This document shows, in pieces, positions 1 to 11,572 of a stretch of DNA of 64,000 nucleotides. Each line of letters opens with the position of its first letter. The first letter of the stretch is position 1. The translations under genes and the position numbers were made by a program. The notes below the pieces were generated by a model. That model was not told the origin of the DNA. It made no database searches and worked only from the letters and a program-made list of their open reading frames with translations. The stretch covers positions 12,140,967 to 12,204,966 of the forward strand of contig NC_046627.1 of NCBI RefSeq assembly GCF_900324465.2, given 5' to 3'. The stretch comes from Anabas testudineus (taxonomy: Eukaryota > Chordata > Actinopteri > Anabantiformes > Anabantidae).

Positions 1-218
1 TAAATGTATAATTTAATTCTGTTGAAAGACAACTCGAAAACAATGTCTGATTTATGAGTTACATTTTAGTACATTTTTGCTTTATTTTTACTTGTTGTTT
101 TGTTTTATTTCAGGGACCTTTGTGGGTTTTCTTCAGAAAGGGGTAACAACGATTATGTCCACGTATGCATGTGACGTTCACTTCCTCATTTTGTGAGAGA
201 TGATGAGATAACGAGGAG

Positions 219-226
219 TATTTATG
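219..226 (+). promoter_or_regulatory. Candidate TATA box of lectin A1
   Basis: TATTTATG lies about 200 bp upstream of the A1 start codon. It is followed by a putative non-coding exon ending ..CTACAGCAG|GTTCTC near 310 and a short 5' UTR intron. The same arrangement is conserved at 21634-21641 in A2. It is weaker than the B, C and D boxes. Confidence 0.45.
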
Positions 227-427
227 ATCAACTCTTTGTGTTGCTGAGCATCTTCACTGAGGAACATTGAAGCTATCGGCTGATACTGAAGAAGAAGACA
301 ATTCTACAGCAGGTTCTCCAGAAATTTGCTGACCACTTTTTTCTTTTTCTGATAGTCACTGTGCAAGTGTCACTAACATGTAGTTTTCTTTGTTGAAGGG
401 TAAAATCGGCATCATCTTACGTCTGCA

Positions 428-1802
428 ATGAAGATACTGAGCGTGTGTGTTCTTGGTTATACCATCATGGTTCTGGCTAGAACTACAGGTAAGTATATCG
501 TAAATAAATAATTTGCTTGTATTCTTCTGTGTCAAATGACAAGAGATGAACCCAGTCAATACATGCTATTTTGAAAATAAGGTCAGTTGGTATTAAACAA
601 TGTAACTAAAATATTGAATAATCCAACGTTTTACAAGTTTTGTCTTAAATATACTGCTATTAACATGTTTGTATGGAATAAGCAATAAACAAATCCAATG
701 TTAATTCTGTCATAATTCCAGAAAGGCTAAAAAATATTTGGTATGTGAGTGTATTGATTTCCTGTCAGGCTCCTCAGATAGTCTTCCAGATTACTGCAGT
801 GGGTCATACAATTAAAATGACAAGTTAAGAAACCAAAGATTGAGGGATTTTCCACTATTTTTATTATTTTGCAGTAGGAAGTGAGCTGACCAAAAGATTC
901 TTGACATGTGCTGGTGGTTGGTCTAAGGTCAATGATCGCCTTTTCTGTTACGTTCCAACACCTTTGACTTGGCCTAAAGCTGAGGTAATCACTCAGTTAA
1001 TTATTTATTGGTATAATCGTCCTATGCCTTCTTTTGTTCTTCTTATAAGAGATCCACGCTCCTACAGTAGGTACATACTAAATAAGCTCAGCATCTATGA
1101 CTGTATTTCTGTGTATTTCTACTATAGAACAACTGCCGATTCATGGGTGCCAACCTCGCATCAGTGCACAATCTGAAAGAGTACAATAAGGTTCAGAGCC
1201 TGGTGAGGAAGATCACTCATAGTTTCAAGGAATCATGGATTGGAGGCTTTGACTTAGAAGGGGTATTTTATTAATCACTGGACAATATTTGGAGGTATTT
1301 AATTTTTAAAACAGTTCTTGTTTTAAAATTATTGGTTTCTCGTCTAGGAAAAGCTATTTCTTTGGAGTGATGGCGGGGTTTTCAACTTTGGTGAATGGTG
1401 CCAAGGAGAGCCTGGATACCGGAATCGCTATCAGGGCTGTATTGTTATTAATCAAGGAGGTAAGTCAAAAATTATTATTATAAATCTTTTAGTGCTTGAT
1501 GTTTAAGTAGTTTAAATCAGAAGAAATGAATGAAGTTCTAATCAGATATACTTTGATTTCATCAAATGCTTTAACAAGCATCAATTTTGCCTGTAAACCA
1601 GTAAAGAACAAATCCACTGATTCTCTGGGTTAACTGTCTAAATTGGGCAGTTTCAGGTTTTGGTCTGTAAACTCTTGACTGACTCCTGTGTTTTTTTTTG
1701 TTGTTTTTTTTTTGTACTTGACTTGCAGATAAGAAGTGCTGGGCTTCTCACCATTGCTACAAAAAGTATTCATCTATCTGTGCCAAGAAAGTACTGGCCT
1801 GA
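428..1802 (+). CDS. Lectin A1: secreted single-CTLD protein, 163 aa, five coding exons
   Basis: Predicted secreted C-type lectin-like protein. Coding exons are 428-488, 875-984, 1128-1262, 1348-1459 and 1729-1802, giving 492 nt with all GT-AG junctions in frame. Exon 1 encodes the signal peptide (MKILSVCVLGYTIMVLARTT). Exons 2-5 encode a CTLD with the expected marks: LTCAGGW, RLFCYVP, TWPKAE, NCRFMGANLASVH, SWIGG, GCIVIN, KCW and SICAK. Known for the family: teleost ladderlectin/nattectin/type II ice-structuring-like proteins share this small secreted form. The EPN or QPD Ca2+/sugar motif is replaced by EPG, and the later W-N-D motif by W-A-S, so canonical Ca2+-dependent sugar binding is doubtful (inference). 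An ATTAAA poly(A) signal lies near 1952. Paralogue: A2 at 21846-23210. Confidence 0.85.
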
Positions 1803-2815
1803 CACGAGTCAAAATCAACACTGTCGATAGATGTCTTTGTATTGCCAGTTGCGTGAATAACCTGAAGATTCAATATCTCCATTCTTTTTTTTTTTGTTTG
1901 ATGATTTTAGCACAACTAAATTCTTCTGAATTAACAGTTTTTCTTCTCATATATTAAACATTTGATGCAACCAAAAAAGCTGGTTTGTGTTGTGTGTTGT
2001 GTGCTATATCTCCCTTATCTTCACCTGTACCTCTAGAAGCTGCCTAGTTGCCTTTCTTTGTTTACACTTATAGGTATCCACAAATATAAAATATATCTCC
2101 TATGAGCATCTTAAAAAGACTGAGCAAAGAGGTGTCTCACATGCAATTTCTTATAGACATCTCATCAAATTTACTTTTTTCAGTGTGCAACACATTATAA
2201 TAACAGTAATCAGTAACTTTAATTTATACTCATCTTTAGCAGTTCATCTATTTCAGAATATAAAACAATCTATTGACAGAGATGAAGACATCAATCAGAT
2301 CACAGTAACATCAGAAATAGTTTAAAGGAAGGAATCATGTTATGTAAAATGGAGAGATTAGTGAGGGCTTTGTTTTTCTTAGTTCTGCCTATAGTGTTTG
2401 AGACTATGAAAGTAAATGTGGGCCTCATTTACATACTGCCTATTTATCGTAGTTGGTTCCTCAGCAGTCTGTGTGCCTATCACAAATATTTTAGGGATTT
2501 GTGTGACGTGCATGGCTTCAACCCAATATGTCTTATTTAAACCAATGTAATTAGGAAATGGTTCCATGATTTATTAAAAGCTAATATATTGTTTTCATAT
2601 GCAGCTGTTATTTTCTTTCTGGTGTATGTGCTCTATAACAGGATTCGTCCAGTGCATTTATATGCAAGTTTTGATAATTTAAATTAAACAATGTATACAT
2701 TTTTGTTTTTCCAGTTTAAAAGAACAATTTTATGATAGTGATAGTTAAATAAATTAATAGTGGGTTTCTATATTTAACTGAGAGATGGGAAATTTTGGTG
2801 TTGTTTTTAAGCAAA
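1803..2815. other. A1 3' flank, no gene seen
   Basis: Contains the A1 3' UTR and AT-rich sequence closely matched at 23211-24235 in unit 2. Open frames at 2337-2540 (+) and 2379-2567 (-) resemble no recognisable protein and sit in the duplicated non-coding flank. Confidence 0.6.
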
Positions 2816-2819
2816 CAGA

Positions 2820-2980
2820 GATAAATGTTTATTTATTATTATAATAATAAACATCTCAGCTGCAGGGCTTTAAAAGTTATAAATAAAATTCTAAAATCAA
2901 TCCTAAAATATACTGGCAGCCAGTGCAAGGAAGCTCAGACAGGAGTGATGTGTTCATATTTTCTTTTTCTAGTTAAGTGT
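2820..2980 (-). mobile_element. L2-type LINE 3' remnant
   Basis: The minus strand reads as the decayed end of an L2-type reverse transcriptase (residues like HHSCLSFLALAA for the usual HITPVLASLHWLPV). The same insertion is longer in unit 2 (24240-25480), so unit 1 appears to have lost most of it by deletion. Confidence 0.6.
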
Positions 2981-4100
2981 CTGTTAACTTAACTGTGTAG
3001 TTAAGTGCAGACTGCAACTTCTGCAGAACAGGAACTGAGACACTTACCTAAAGGAGAAGTATACCTTAAAAAAAAAAAAACATAGAATTAATAATTAATT
3101 ATTTGTGGGCCTGTTTTAATTTTATTTATTGTTTGTTTTCCTATTTCATGCATTTGAAATTAATTTATTTTTTCATTTCTGGTTGTTTCTTTTGTGGCTT
3201 CAAACGAGTGCTACTGTACCTGGAAAGATATAATCTTTAAAATACAATTTAGTTAGAAACTTCTCATGAGACTTAACTTTAAACACTGCACCGTCTGCTA
3301 ACATACTGTATTAATATAATCACAGAGACACGCAGAGACTCAGAGATGGAAAGTAATTCAAGACACTTCCTCAAGGACTGTACAATTTGAAAATACTTTA
3401 CCAGTGTATTTACATTCTGTTACTTTTGTTTTACTATAACATTTTTATGATGCAAATGTAGTTTTTCCCTACCATTTAGTTGTGTCTTTTCCAACGTGAC
3501 TTGTTTTACTCATGACTGTTACCCAGCAAACTTATCTTTGCACAATCCACAAGCAGTTCAAACTTCTGCAAACAATTTCATAAGAACATTACAGTAATAA
3601 ATTTAATTAATGTATCTCTGTCATCTATCTCTACCTCCCACATAGACTACTGTGTCAGTGTGTGAAAGAACTCTTCTCAATGACACATCATTGTTAAAGG
3701 CCTTCTTTGTCAAGTGTGTTGCAACATGAGAAGCGTTAAACAGTTTCTCTGTCACTATCATATTTAAACAAGCCTGAATTTTGACAAGTATTCAACTCTC
3801 ACTGCCCTTTTAGAGGTTCAATTTAATTCAATTAAATTTGATTTGTATAGTGCCAAATCACAACAGAAGTCATATCAAGGCCTTTTACAGTTTTCAAAGT
3901 TTAAAATCTTACAGAGTAGAATTGCATAAAAATTACATAAGAAAAACATAACAATCCCATTTGAGCAAACTTAAGGCAACAGCAGAGAGGAAAACCCTCT
4001 TCAGAGGAAGAATTAATCTAAATTAGTGGAACGCCTTTAAGCTATGAATTTGTGAAATGTACCATGGCGCTAACTTCCTCTGATTCACTAACTTCTTTTT
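2981..4100. other. AT-rich non-coding spacer, duplicated at 25905-26910
   Basis: No coding exon, RNA gene or terminal repeat recognised. Two short A/T runs are present. The segment ends where the unit 1-specific LINE fragments begin; unit 2 is continuous across this point. Confidence 0.55.
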
Positions 4101-4109
4101 CAGAGGAGC

Positions 4110-4912
4110 AACATTATCAAGTATTGTTCAGTGTGAGGCTGCAGTATCATCAACAAGATAGCTGTGTTCCTCAGCTAGGTGTTGTTCTCCAGCACATTCT
4201 CAAACTCAGCCTGCATCTGGAGAGAGTTCCTCTTGGGGTGAAAAAGTTGTGCCTGGTTCCTGTGAATAAGACGTCACGTCTCAGAGTCCTCAATGACTTC
4301 AGACCAGTGGCTCTGACATCACACATCATGAAGGCTTTTGAGAGGCTGATCCTGGAGTCCCTCCGACCTCTGGTCAAACCCTCACTTGATGCCCTCCAGT
4401 TTGCCTATCAACCCCATATTGGAGTGACGCCATCATACATCTGCTCCATCGCACCTACACCCACCTGGACAAGCCTGGGGGCTTAGTGAGGATCATGTTT
4501 TTTGATTTCTCCGGTGCATTCAACACCATCCGTCCTGCACTGCTGGGCGAGAAATTAAAAAAACATGCAGGTTGACACTCCCCTGATTTCCTGGATCATG
4601 GACTACCTCACTAACCGCCCACAGTACGTCCGCCTGCAGAACTGTGTGTCTGACACTGTGATCAGTAGCACAGGTGCTCCACAGGGGACAGTCCTGTCTC
4701 CATTCCTCTTCACCCTGTACACCTCAGACTTCAGGTACAACTCAGAGTCCTGTCATCTTCAGAAGTTCTCTAATGACTCTGCAGTTGTAGGATGTATTCA
4801 TGGTGGAGACGCCACAGTACCAGACAGTTTTGTGGACTGATGTTGACTCAACCATCTTCAACAGAACATCAGTAAAACAAAGGAGCTGGTGATGGACTTC
4901 AGGACATGTGAG
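4110..4912 (+). mobile_element. LINE reverse-transcriptase fragment (L2/CR1/Rex1 group)
   Basis: Broken plus-strand frames give typical RT blocks: LNDFRPVALTSHIMKAFERLIL, then PSLDALQFAYQP, then RIMFFDFSGAFNTI in another frame, then a frame at 4565-4840 with YLTNRPQYVRLQNCVSDTV and STGAPQGTVLSPFLFTLYTS. The usual DD motif region reads KFSNDSA. Several frame changes and stops show it is dead. It is absent from the matching place in unit 2, so it is either an insertion after duplication or a deletion in unit 2. Confidence 0.8.
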
Positions 4913-5430
4913 AGTTGACTCATTCAGACAGACATATTCATCCTGCTGCAGCCAGGTTTCAGTAAGATAGAATAAGTCTATTTGATGGTCAATTATCAAA
5001 TCATTTACTAACAGGGATTTAGACGAGAGAGATTTGATATTTAAAAGTCCGCATTTGACTGTTTTCTTTTTATTTTGTTCTGAGAGAGGGGTCGTCTTTA
5101 TTTTTGATTAGGTTTTTATGAATCACCCCTCTCGTGTTGGTTCTTGATATAAATGATTTAGGGTAGTCGGGGAGCAGACACTGGCTCTATGGGGTTATGG
5201 TAGTTTTGGGGGGTGACGGCTGTAAGGAAGCTGCAGAGAGGTGTGTTAGACTGCGTCTCTGCGTCCAAGGTTCCACTCTAAGATGTCAGGGTTTAGGTAC
5301 TCTGCCATATTTCTAGATAGTAGAGAGGCACCATCTGTGGTGTTGGATGGATGACGTCTCTTCTAATTAGCCCAGTTTTTCTCCAGAAAGTTTTCTAATT
5401 TTCTTCGTAGGTTTGCTGCAAAGAGCTCTT
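4912..5430 (-). mobile_element. LINE endonuclease-region fragment, inverted against its neighbour
   Basis: The minus strand encodes part of an L2-type LINE 5' region: [18 protein letters not shown] followed by [19 protein letters not shown] and NEST, the start of an APE-type endonuclease. It abuts the plus-strand RT fragment directly at about 4912, forming a head-to-head composite. Truncated at both ends. Confidence 0.7.
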
Positions 5431-5889
5431 ATTCACAATTTTTACCATGTCCTTAGCTTTTACCATCCACTCAAACAGCTTTCCTGATCATTACCAATCC
5501 CAAGACACCCAACTGTCTCTTTTCCTCTGTCTTATTACACATTTCTGCCCGTCTCTCCATCATTACTCTTACAAAGACATCTTCTATTTAGTCTCACAGT
5601 ACAGACTTTCCATACAGTACAGCCTCATTCAATGCAAATAAGTCTTTTTAGATGATCCAAGTACAGTAACACATCCCATTTTTGATCAGCCCACAAAGGA
5701 CGAGTGTAACACTCCACTATTCATAAATTGATGCTGGGCTCAGTACATACTATAACAAAAATGTTTAATATGTTTCTGTATTTATGATTCATTTTATTTT
5801 ATGATTTATTTGCTGTTTATATCCATATCTTTCCTTTCTCTGTATATAGTAATTTGTAATGTTGAGGATCAACATAATCAACCATCATC

Positions 5890-6510
5890 ATCATCATCTT
5901 TTCCATGTCCACCATTAAGAGTTATGTGTGCCTTGATGTTTTTTATTTCAAAAGAAGGTGTAATGGATGTATAGCATGGTTCACATTAAACATTCACTTC
6001 CCTAGGAATTAAGTGTGTTCTAAAGGCTTTAAATATAAAGAACTTAATTTTAGATTTTTATTTAAAATTAAAATGATGATGATTCTGTATGTGTCATCTT
6101 TACACTTATCATCATTTAACTTCAATGTCCTTGATTAGGTGTTATTTTTATAAGCAGCTCTAAATTATATCGCCTATGTAGAGAAACTGTCAGTCAATGC
6201 GTGCAAACCTTACATCTGTCCATGCAGCTAAAGAGTATTATTAGGTTAAAAAGACTCCCGAAATAAAGCCTCACCTGAATTTCTTTACTCTGTCTGAAAT
6301 GCTGTTAAAGCAACAAAGTGACAAGTAATTGGAAGCTGGACTGTCTCTAAGGTCACGTGAAGAGGAAACCGATTGTGTAATAAAGCGAATACTTTCATCA
6401 TGACTGTACTTTAAAGAGTGAACAGTTCATTTCTAAATTCAAAAATAAAAACTTTGAGCTTTGGAAAAGTTTGTGACTCTGTCTCGTGTCACAGTCGTTA
6501 TGATCTAACA
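5890..6510 (+). pseudogene. Lectin pseudogene Q1 (B-type relic)
   Basis: Relic of a B-type lectin. Near 5895-5935 the 5' leader and signal exon are recognisable (CTTTTCCATGTCCACC then ATTAAGA where B2 has ATGAAGA), so the start codon is lost. Exon 3 survives at about 6180-6290 as RNCQSMRANLTSVHAAKEYY (His in Q2 at one site) followed by an in-frame stop. The 3' part (6290-6510) matches the B 3' UTR, including the CAACAAAGTGACAAGTAATT-like stretch and a terminal AATAAA. Exons 2, 4 and 5 are missing. The same broken structure at 26915-27540 shows it was already dead before the unit duplicated. Confidence 0.7.
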
Positions 6511-6519
6511 CTTATCAAG

Positions 6520-7744
6520 CCAATGTGGCACTACTACCACTACTACCACTACTACAACTACTACTACTAATGGTAATAATAATAGTAATAATAATAATTA
6601 TAAGAGTAACAATGACAAAGACTGGAAATGACAACATGCTGCTAAGTTAACTATATATTTGTATTAAAAGTTTTGGTGCTAAGTTTTGGGAAGTAACTAG
6701 TGTCACTTGTTGCATCTGTTGCTGACTTAGAGCAACAGCTTCCTCCACAGGTTTTTGTTGTCACTCGTTAGTGTGAGGATACATGGCCGTATCGAGACTG
6801 TCGCTACTTTGTCGAAATTGTGGCTGTTATGTTTCAGATACAGTTAAATAACAGTTAAAACCTAACATTAAAAATTATATATTTTCAAATGCAAATGTCT
6901 TTTTCTATAAATCATCATTTCATTATACTTCCTTCCCCGACCAAATTACGCAAACCATGAGTGGGAGCATGTTAAATTTCTGCATAACATACTTCAACAT
7001 ATCAGATTAATACTTTTAGAAGATTTTAGAGCATGTACTTAGAACTTGAAATTATTTTAAATAATCTGAAGAGGTATATCTAGTTGTAGAAGTTTTAATC
7101 AAGTTGCAAGTATTAAGAGTAGCCTGTTAAGAGTAAGCGGATAAAATATGATATGTAGGAGAAAAGAGCAACTTCAGTATGAAAGAAGGCAAGAGACACT
7201 AGACAGGACAAGGGTTCATAGACAGGACATGGGTAGGAAATGGGTTCTGGGTCACAAGGTTGCAACAAGTGATAAACACAGACCTGTAGTGGAAATTTAT
7301 GGTCTAAATAGTCAACCTATGTGTAGAAGTATTTTTGTTTTTTCATATGCTACACATATACCTAGTTCCTCAGAATGTTATGTGGAGGGGGCTGTGAAGT
7401 GTAAGTATGAGTGTTAGAGAGAGGTGGGGCAGAAGACATTTACATGACTGCGTGTTTTCTCCATGCCGGCATGTACGTGTTAAATTGAGATGGTTCATCA
7501 CACTGAGTGCTTCTTTGAAGTCTACGACGATTTTACAACATTTAGAGGAAGAGTAAGTACCTTCCCCTTTATTACAACACTGTTTACTGACCAGTCATGA
7601 GACTGAGTCATACAAAAGTTCAAAAAGGAACCTGATTAAGACCTAAACATCAAGCACCATGTGCATTGTCATTAACACATTATAGACAGTGTCATAAAGA
7701 AACATTGATGCCAACTAAAAGTATGGTTGTTTACACACACAGAC

Positions 7745-7831
<87 letters not shown>

Positions 7832-8560
7832 GTTGTTAGATAAAGGATTCTAACTGTCCCGAGTTTTATTAGTTGTATTTTGCTTTTCAACATGCTCCAA
7901 ATATTTCATTTGGTGAAACGTTTGAACTGCATGTAGGCCACTTCAGCACCTTGACAATGCTGTTTTGTGATAGATGGAGCATGTAGTTTAGCATTGTTCT
8001 GCTGAAACATGCAAACCCTTCCGTTAATGGCACCACTGCACCCCCATGCCATCTGAACATCAGGCCTCTGAATGGAGTGCTAATAACATGAAGTAAGGTC
8101 TCGCTCTCTCTTGGGTCTGGAGGACATGGCGCCCAAAAAGGAAGAACGAATTATGATTTGTCACAGACCAAATGAGCTTCAGTCCAGAGAGAATAGAAGT
8201 GTTTCTGGATCTTGCATATTGGCAAGAAAAGCGTTTTTCTGCTAAATTTGTTAAAAAATGTAATTTAACCTTTATCTAAGTCGAGTGTACTGACAAATAT
8301 AATGTGCCTAAAGTAATAAATAAAATAAAATTCAGATGTTTTGTATCTTTATTGAGAACAACCATTAAAACCTCACAGTGCTAGTTGAAAAAGTATGTGG
8401 CTTTCAAGAGCTCAAACTTGCATTTTTGGATGACACCGTAAACTGAGCTCAATCAGTGATTTTTGAAAGTGTTCCTGAGCCCATCACAGCCCTTTTTCAA
8501 TGCCGGGCCATCTGAGGGACTGAAGATCACAGACATTCAATACCTTTTTTTAAAAGACTT
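6520..8560. other. Non-coding spacer with repeats, duplicated in unit 2
   Basis: Contains an (ACT)n/(AAT)n run near 6530-6600, AT-rich unique sequence, the tetranucleotide array listed separately, and an unclassified interspersed repeat at about 7880-8560 with a conserved twin at 29540-30240. A frame at 7148-7417 is partly shared with unit 2 but has no lectin or other known motif. No gene supported. Confidence 0.5.
7746..7831 (+). repeat. (ATCT)n microsatellite
   Basis: About 21 uninterrupted tetranucleotide repeats. The matching place in unit 2 (about 29262-29416) instead holds CA, CT and TA tracts. Confidence 0.95.
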
Positions 8561-8738
8561 TTTTTTAAAAGAGTTTCCATATAATTTCTATGCATTGTGC
8601 TACGAAGTAAACAATGTTAAATATTTGTTGTAGTATCTGTTGCATATCTTTCAGCATTGATGTGTCACCCTCTTGTGGTTGAACTGAAACAGTGAGTCTA
8701 ACAAATAGCCAAACAAATAAACTCTTAAAACCAAAGTG

Positions 8739-8925
8739 TCCTTGGAGCAAGATACTGAACCCCAAGTTGCCCCCGGTGAGTGAGATCGGCTGCATAGCAG
8801 CTCTGCCATCGGTGTGTGTGTGAGTGTGTGTGTGCAAATGGGTGAATGAGATTCAGTGTAAAGCGCTTTGAGTACCAGCTAGGTAGAAGAGCACTATATA
8901 AGTGCAGAACATTTACCGTTTGCAC
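8739..8925 (+). mobile_element. SINE-type interspersed repeat (body/tail)
   Basis: Carries the GTCCTTGGAGCAAGATACTGAACCCC stretch (key part of fish tRNA-derived SINE bodies), a GT-rich centre, and the tail AGCGCTTTGAGTA..GCACTATATAAGTGCAGAAC. A twin lies at 30717-30905. No intact polymerase III A/B box head is seen here. Family assignment is by memory of the motif. Confidence 0.55.
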
Positions 8926-8929
8926 TTCC

Positions 8930-9510
8930 CCTTAGGACAAGGGTGGTAAACTAATACACACACAGAGAGAAATTAACTACATTTACAGTGAGTTACTGCC
9001 TTCCAAAAATAACAATTTAATTATTAGTGAGTGAAAAATGGGGTGATATTTTGATAACTATTTAATTCATACATGTAGTAGCTTCTGTGTAAAAAAATAA
9101 AAATTATTTATTATATAAAAATGGGTGTGTCTCAGCATGTTGCACAGATTATCAGGACCAGAGCAGCATTTAAAAGTAAATGTAATTTACTAACTTACTA
9201 CCGGTTTTTAATTCAAACTGTCACACATAAAGAAAAGTGTGAACAATATGAGTTTATTTTATTTAGTTTCACAGTAATTTTATTTAGTTTCACATTGTTG
9301 GAAAACAATAATTATATTTACATACTTGCACTGTATATTTCTGTGTACATGTTATGAGACTCAACAACAATTAATATTATATTATTATTATTATTGGTGT
9401 TGTTGTTGTTGTTTTTTACCAATTTTATTAATTAGTTCTACCAAAGGTTACACACAGACTCACAGGCCACCATTCACTTGTTGCTTAAGTTTTTATTTTT
9501 TATTTTTTTG
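8930..9510. other. 3' flank of pseudogene C1
   Basis: Matches 30910-31650 in unit 2 and 43700-44210 near D, that is, the region downstream of the stalked-lectin genes. Contains (ATT)n at about 9375 and (TTG)n at about 9395. No gene. Confidence 0.5.
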
Positions 9511-9514
9511 TTTT

Positions 9515-10908
9515 GCTCCCAGTGAAGATCTGTTGACAAAAAAGAAAAGAAAAAATCAGTTGCTTTGGAGTTTGAAGAGTTTTGAATGCAGACCTCAATG
9601 GGTGAAAAATCATGCTGGATATCTATATTCATATGGAGTGGGTAATACAGAATGCATACCACCATTCAGGGTGTGTAGGATCTGACAGTTGCTCCAAGGA
9701 TTTTATCTCGACAACTAATGGCAATCTATGGATCTTCTATGGATTTACCCACTACCAAACCAGTCATGCTGAATGATGTTTCAAGCAGCACCACACTGTC
9801 CATGGTTTCTGCAGATCCTTTCATGTCACATGTGCACAGAGTGAGCCTGCTCTCATGTGGGAAAGACGTAGGGTGCCAGTCGACCTGACAACTCTGGTGT
9901 TGTATTGTTAATGCCAATCAAGCTTTATGGTGTTTTGCAGTGAGCACAGGGCCCACTAGAGGATTTCAGGGCCCCAGCCACACTCATGAAGTAAACTTCT
10001 ATTTATTTGGCCATATTATTCATTGACATCAATGGCCAGCTGGAGGTCATTTTGTAGGGCTCTGGCAGTGCTCATCTGGCAGCAATGGCACATATTCATG
10101 TGTTATCCTGAATTAGTTGGACTACCTGTGCTTCCTCTGTAGGGTCCAGATTTCACCTCATGCTACCAGTAGTGACACTGACTGCCAAATGCAAAAATAA
10201 TGAAAAAAACGGGCAGAACAAAAGCAGCTGAAACTGATAACAACCCTCTCTGTTAGTTAACAGACGTGCTAAATGTCCAAGACGTTTAACTGACCTGATA
10301 CTATACTCTGATTACAAAGTTTTCCTTTAATTTTTTTTTTTTTATCTTTGTGGATATAACCTGTGGCAATGGGCAGTTTAATATTGTATCTATTGTCTTT
10401 ATAACTTGTTTATTACATATACATTACAAATATACCTATTTTAAATCTAATGAAATATACACAACACTTACTATTAGGTCCCTCTTCCACATATTGGCCG
10501 TCGTGTTGTGGAGGAGCTGGATGGAAATTTTAACACTTCAGTTAGCAGAGGTGGAAGAAGTCATGATATCTGAAGACATGTAGGGCACACTCACTTGTTG
10601 AAATAGGTTCATCTGTTCTAAGTTGATGAAGCTCATCTTGTGAAAGAGCTGGATGGGAAGTTTAGTACACCAGTGAGAAGTGTTTGGAAAAAGTTATGAG
10701 ATTGTTTGGTGAAGGTACCAGATATTGGGTATGCAGCATTCTAGTTCCTGAAGAGTAACATGAAAACCAATAACTCCTGTTTAAATTGTAGCTAACGACA
10801 CCACAATAAATAATATGCACTGTATGTTAGTGCTGACAAATACCCACCTGCAGCTCTGCTTTGACCCGTCATGGCACAAACAACCAAAGAAAGCACGAGA
10901 ATCTTCAT
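9515..10908 (-). pseudogene. Stalked-lectin pseudogene C1: signal and stalk exons intact, CTLD deleted
   Basis: Minus-strand relative of D. The signal exon 10848-10908 is intact (MKILVLSLVVCAMTGQSRAA plus one base). Stalk exon 1 is 10595-10648 (54 nt, ALSQDELHQLRTDEPIST) and stalk exon 2 is 10472-10516 (45 nt, APPQHDGQYVEEGPN). Both are phase 1-1 with good AG and GT. Only the first about 15 nt of CTLD exon 1 remain (to 9529). At about 9515 the sequence jumps to what corresponds to about 31650 in C2, so about 1.1 kb holding all CTLD exons is gone. A DNA transposon remnant fills the intron between stalk and CTLD. It could still make a signal-plus-stalk transcript, but no proper last exon is visible. 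Confidence 0.8.
9690..10340. mobile_element. Tc1/mariner-type transposon remnant in the C1 intron
   Basis: Contains a degenerate stretch also found in the C2 intron (32830-33415), with landmarks GAGCACAGGGCCCACTAGAGG, CCAGCTGGAGGTCATTTTG and CTCATGCTACCAGTAGTGACA. The D intron copy (45385-46085) keeps other parts of the same element and both ends. Internally deleted, no coding capacity. Confidence 0.6.
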
Positions 10909-11126
10909 GTTGCAGCTGAAGGATGGTGATGCCCCGTCAAACAGATGTGTTACTCATTGTTCTACAGAGAACAGACATTTTACTGTCAGAAATTTTAAGA
11001 ACAAAAACTGATGACTGGTGAGTTTGTAGCAAACCTGATGTAGAATTATCTTCTCCTCTTGCTTCTTGTTGTCAGACTGGAGCCTGTCTTTCTGTCCACA
11101 GGTGCTAAACAATAAGAACACTAGGT

Positions 11127-11134
11127 CTTATATA
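11127..11134 (-). promoter_or_regulatory. TATA box of C1
   Basis: TATATAAG on the minus strand, about 220 bp upstream of the C1 ATG. It is followed by the leader CACCTGTGGACAGAAAGACA and a 5' UTR intron, as in C2, D and E. Confidence 0.65.
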
Positions 11135-11184
11135 TGCTTAGCAACAGGTACAAAAGCAGGAACACTGGCTTCTAGAGAAACTGA

Positions 11185-11572
11185 CTTCTTCTTCTCTTTC
11201 GGCTTTTCCCATCAGGGGTCGCCACAGCGAATCATCCTCTTCCACCTCACTCTATCATGAACATCTTCTACCCTAACACCAGCCAACCTCATGTCCTCTG
11301 TTATAACATCCATATATCTCCTCTTCGGTCGTCCTCTTGTCCTCCTGCCTGGCAGCTCCATCTCCAACATCCTTCTACCAATATATTCACTATCCCTCCT
11401 CTGAACATGTCCAAACCACCTCAGTCTGGCCTCTCTGACTTTGTTGCTAACACAGACAACGTGAGCCGTCCCTCTGATGTACTCGTTCCTTATTCTGTCT
11501 AACCTGGTCACTCCTAAGGAGAACCTCAACATCTTCATCTCTGCTACCTCCATCTCAGCCTCTTGTCTCTTT
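11185..11572 (-). mobile_element. 5'-truncated RTE-clade LINE, 3' end only
   Basis: The minus strand encodes the RTE C-terminus (RKRQEAEMEVAEMKMLRFSL, LRWFGHVQRRDSEYIGRRM, GRPKRRYMD, ending IRCGDP), matching the end of the copy at 34081-37207 almost residue for residue. The 3' terminus (CCGAAAGAGAAGAAGAAG) is at 11185, about 50 bp upstream of the C1 TATA box. Severe 5' truncation is typical of LINE retrotransposition. Confidence 0.88.

Noticed and set aside
9326-9685. Plus-strand open frame of 119 codons
   Set aside because: Spans simple repeats and the antisense of C1 intron and exon remnants; not conserved in unit 2.
9515-10908. C1 as a functional lectin
   Set aside because: No CTLD exon remains; only signal and stalk exons are intact.
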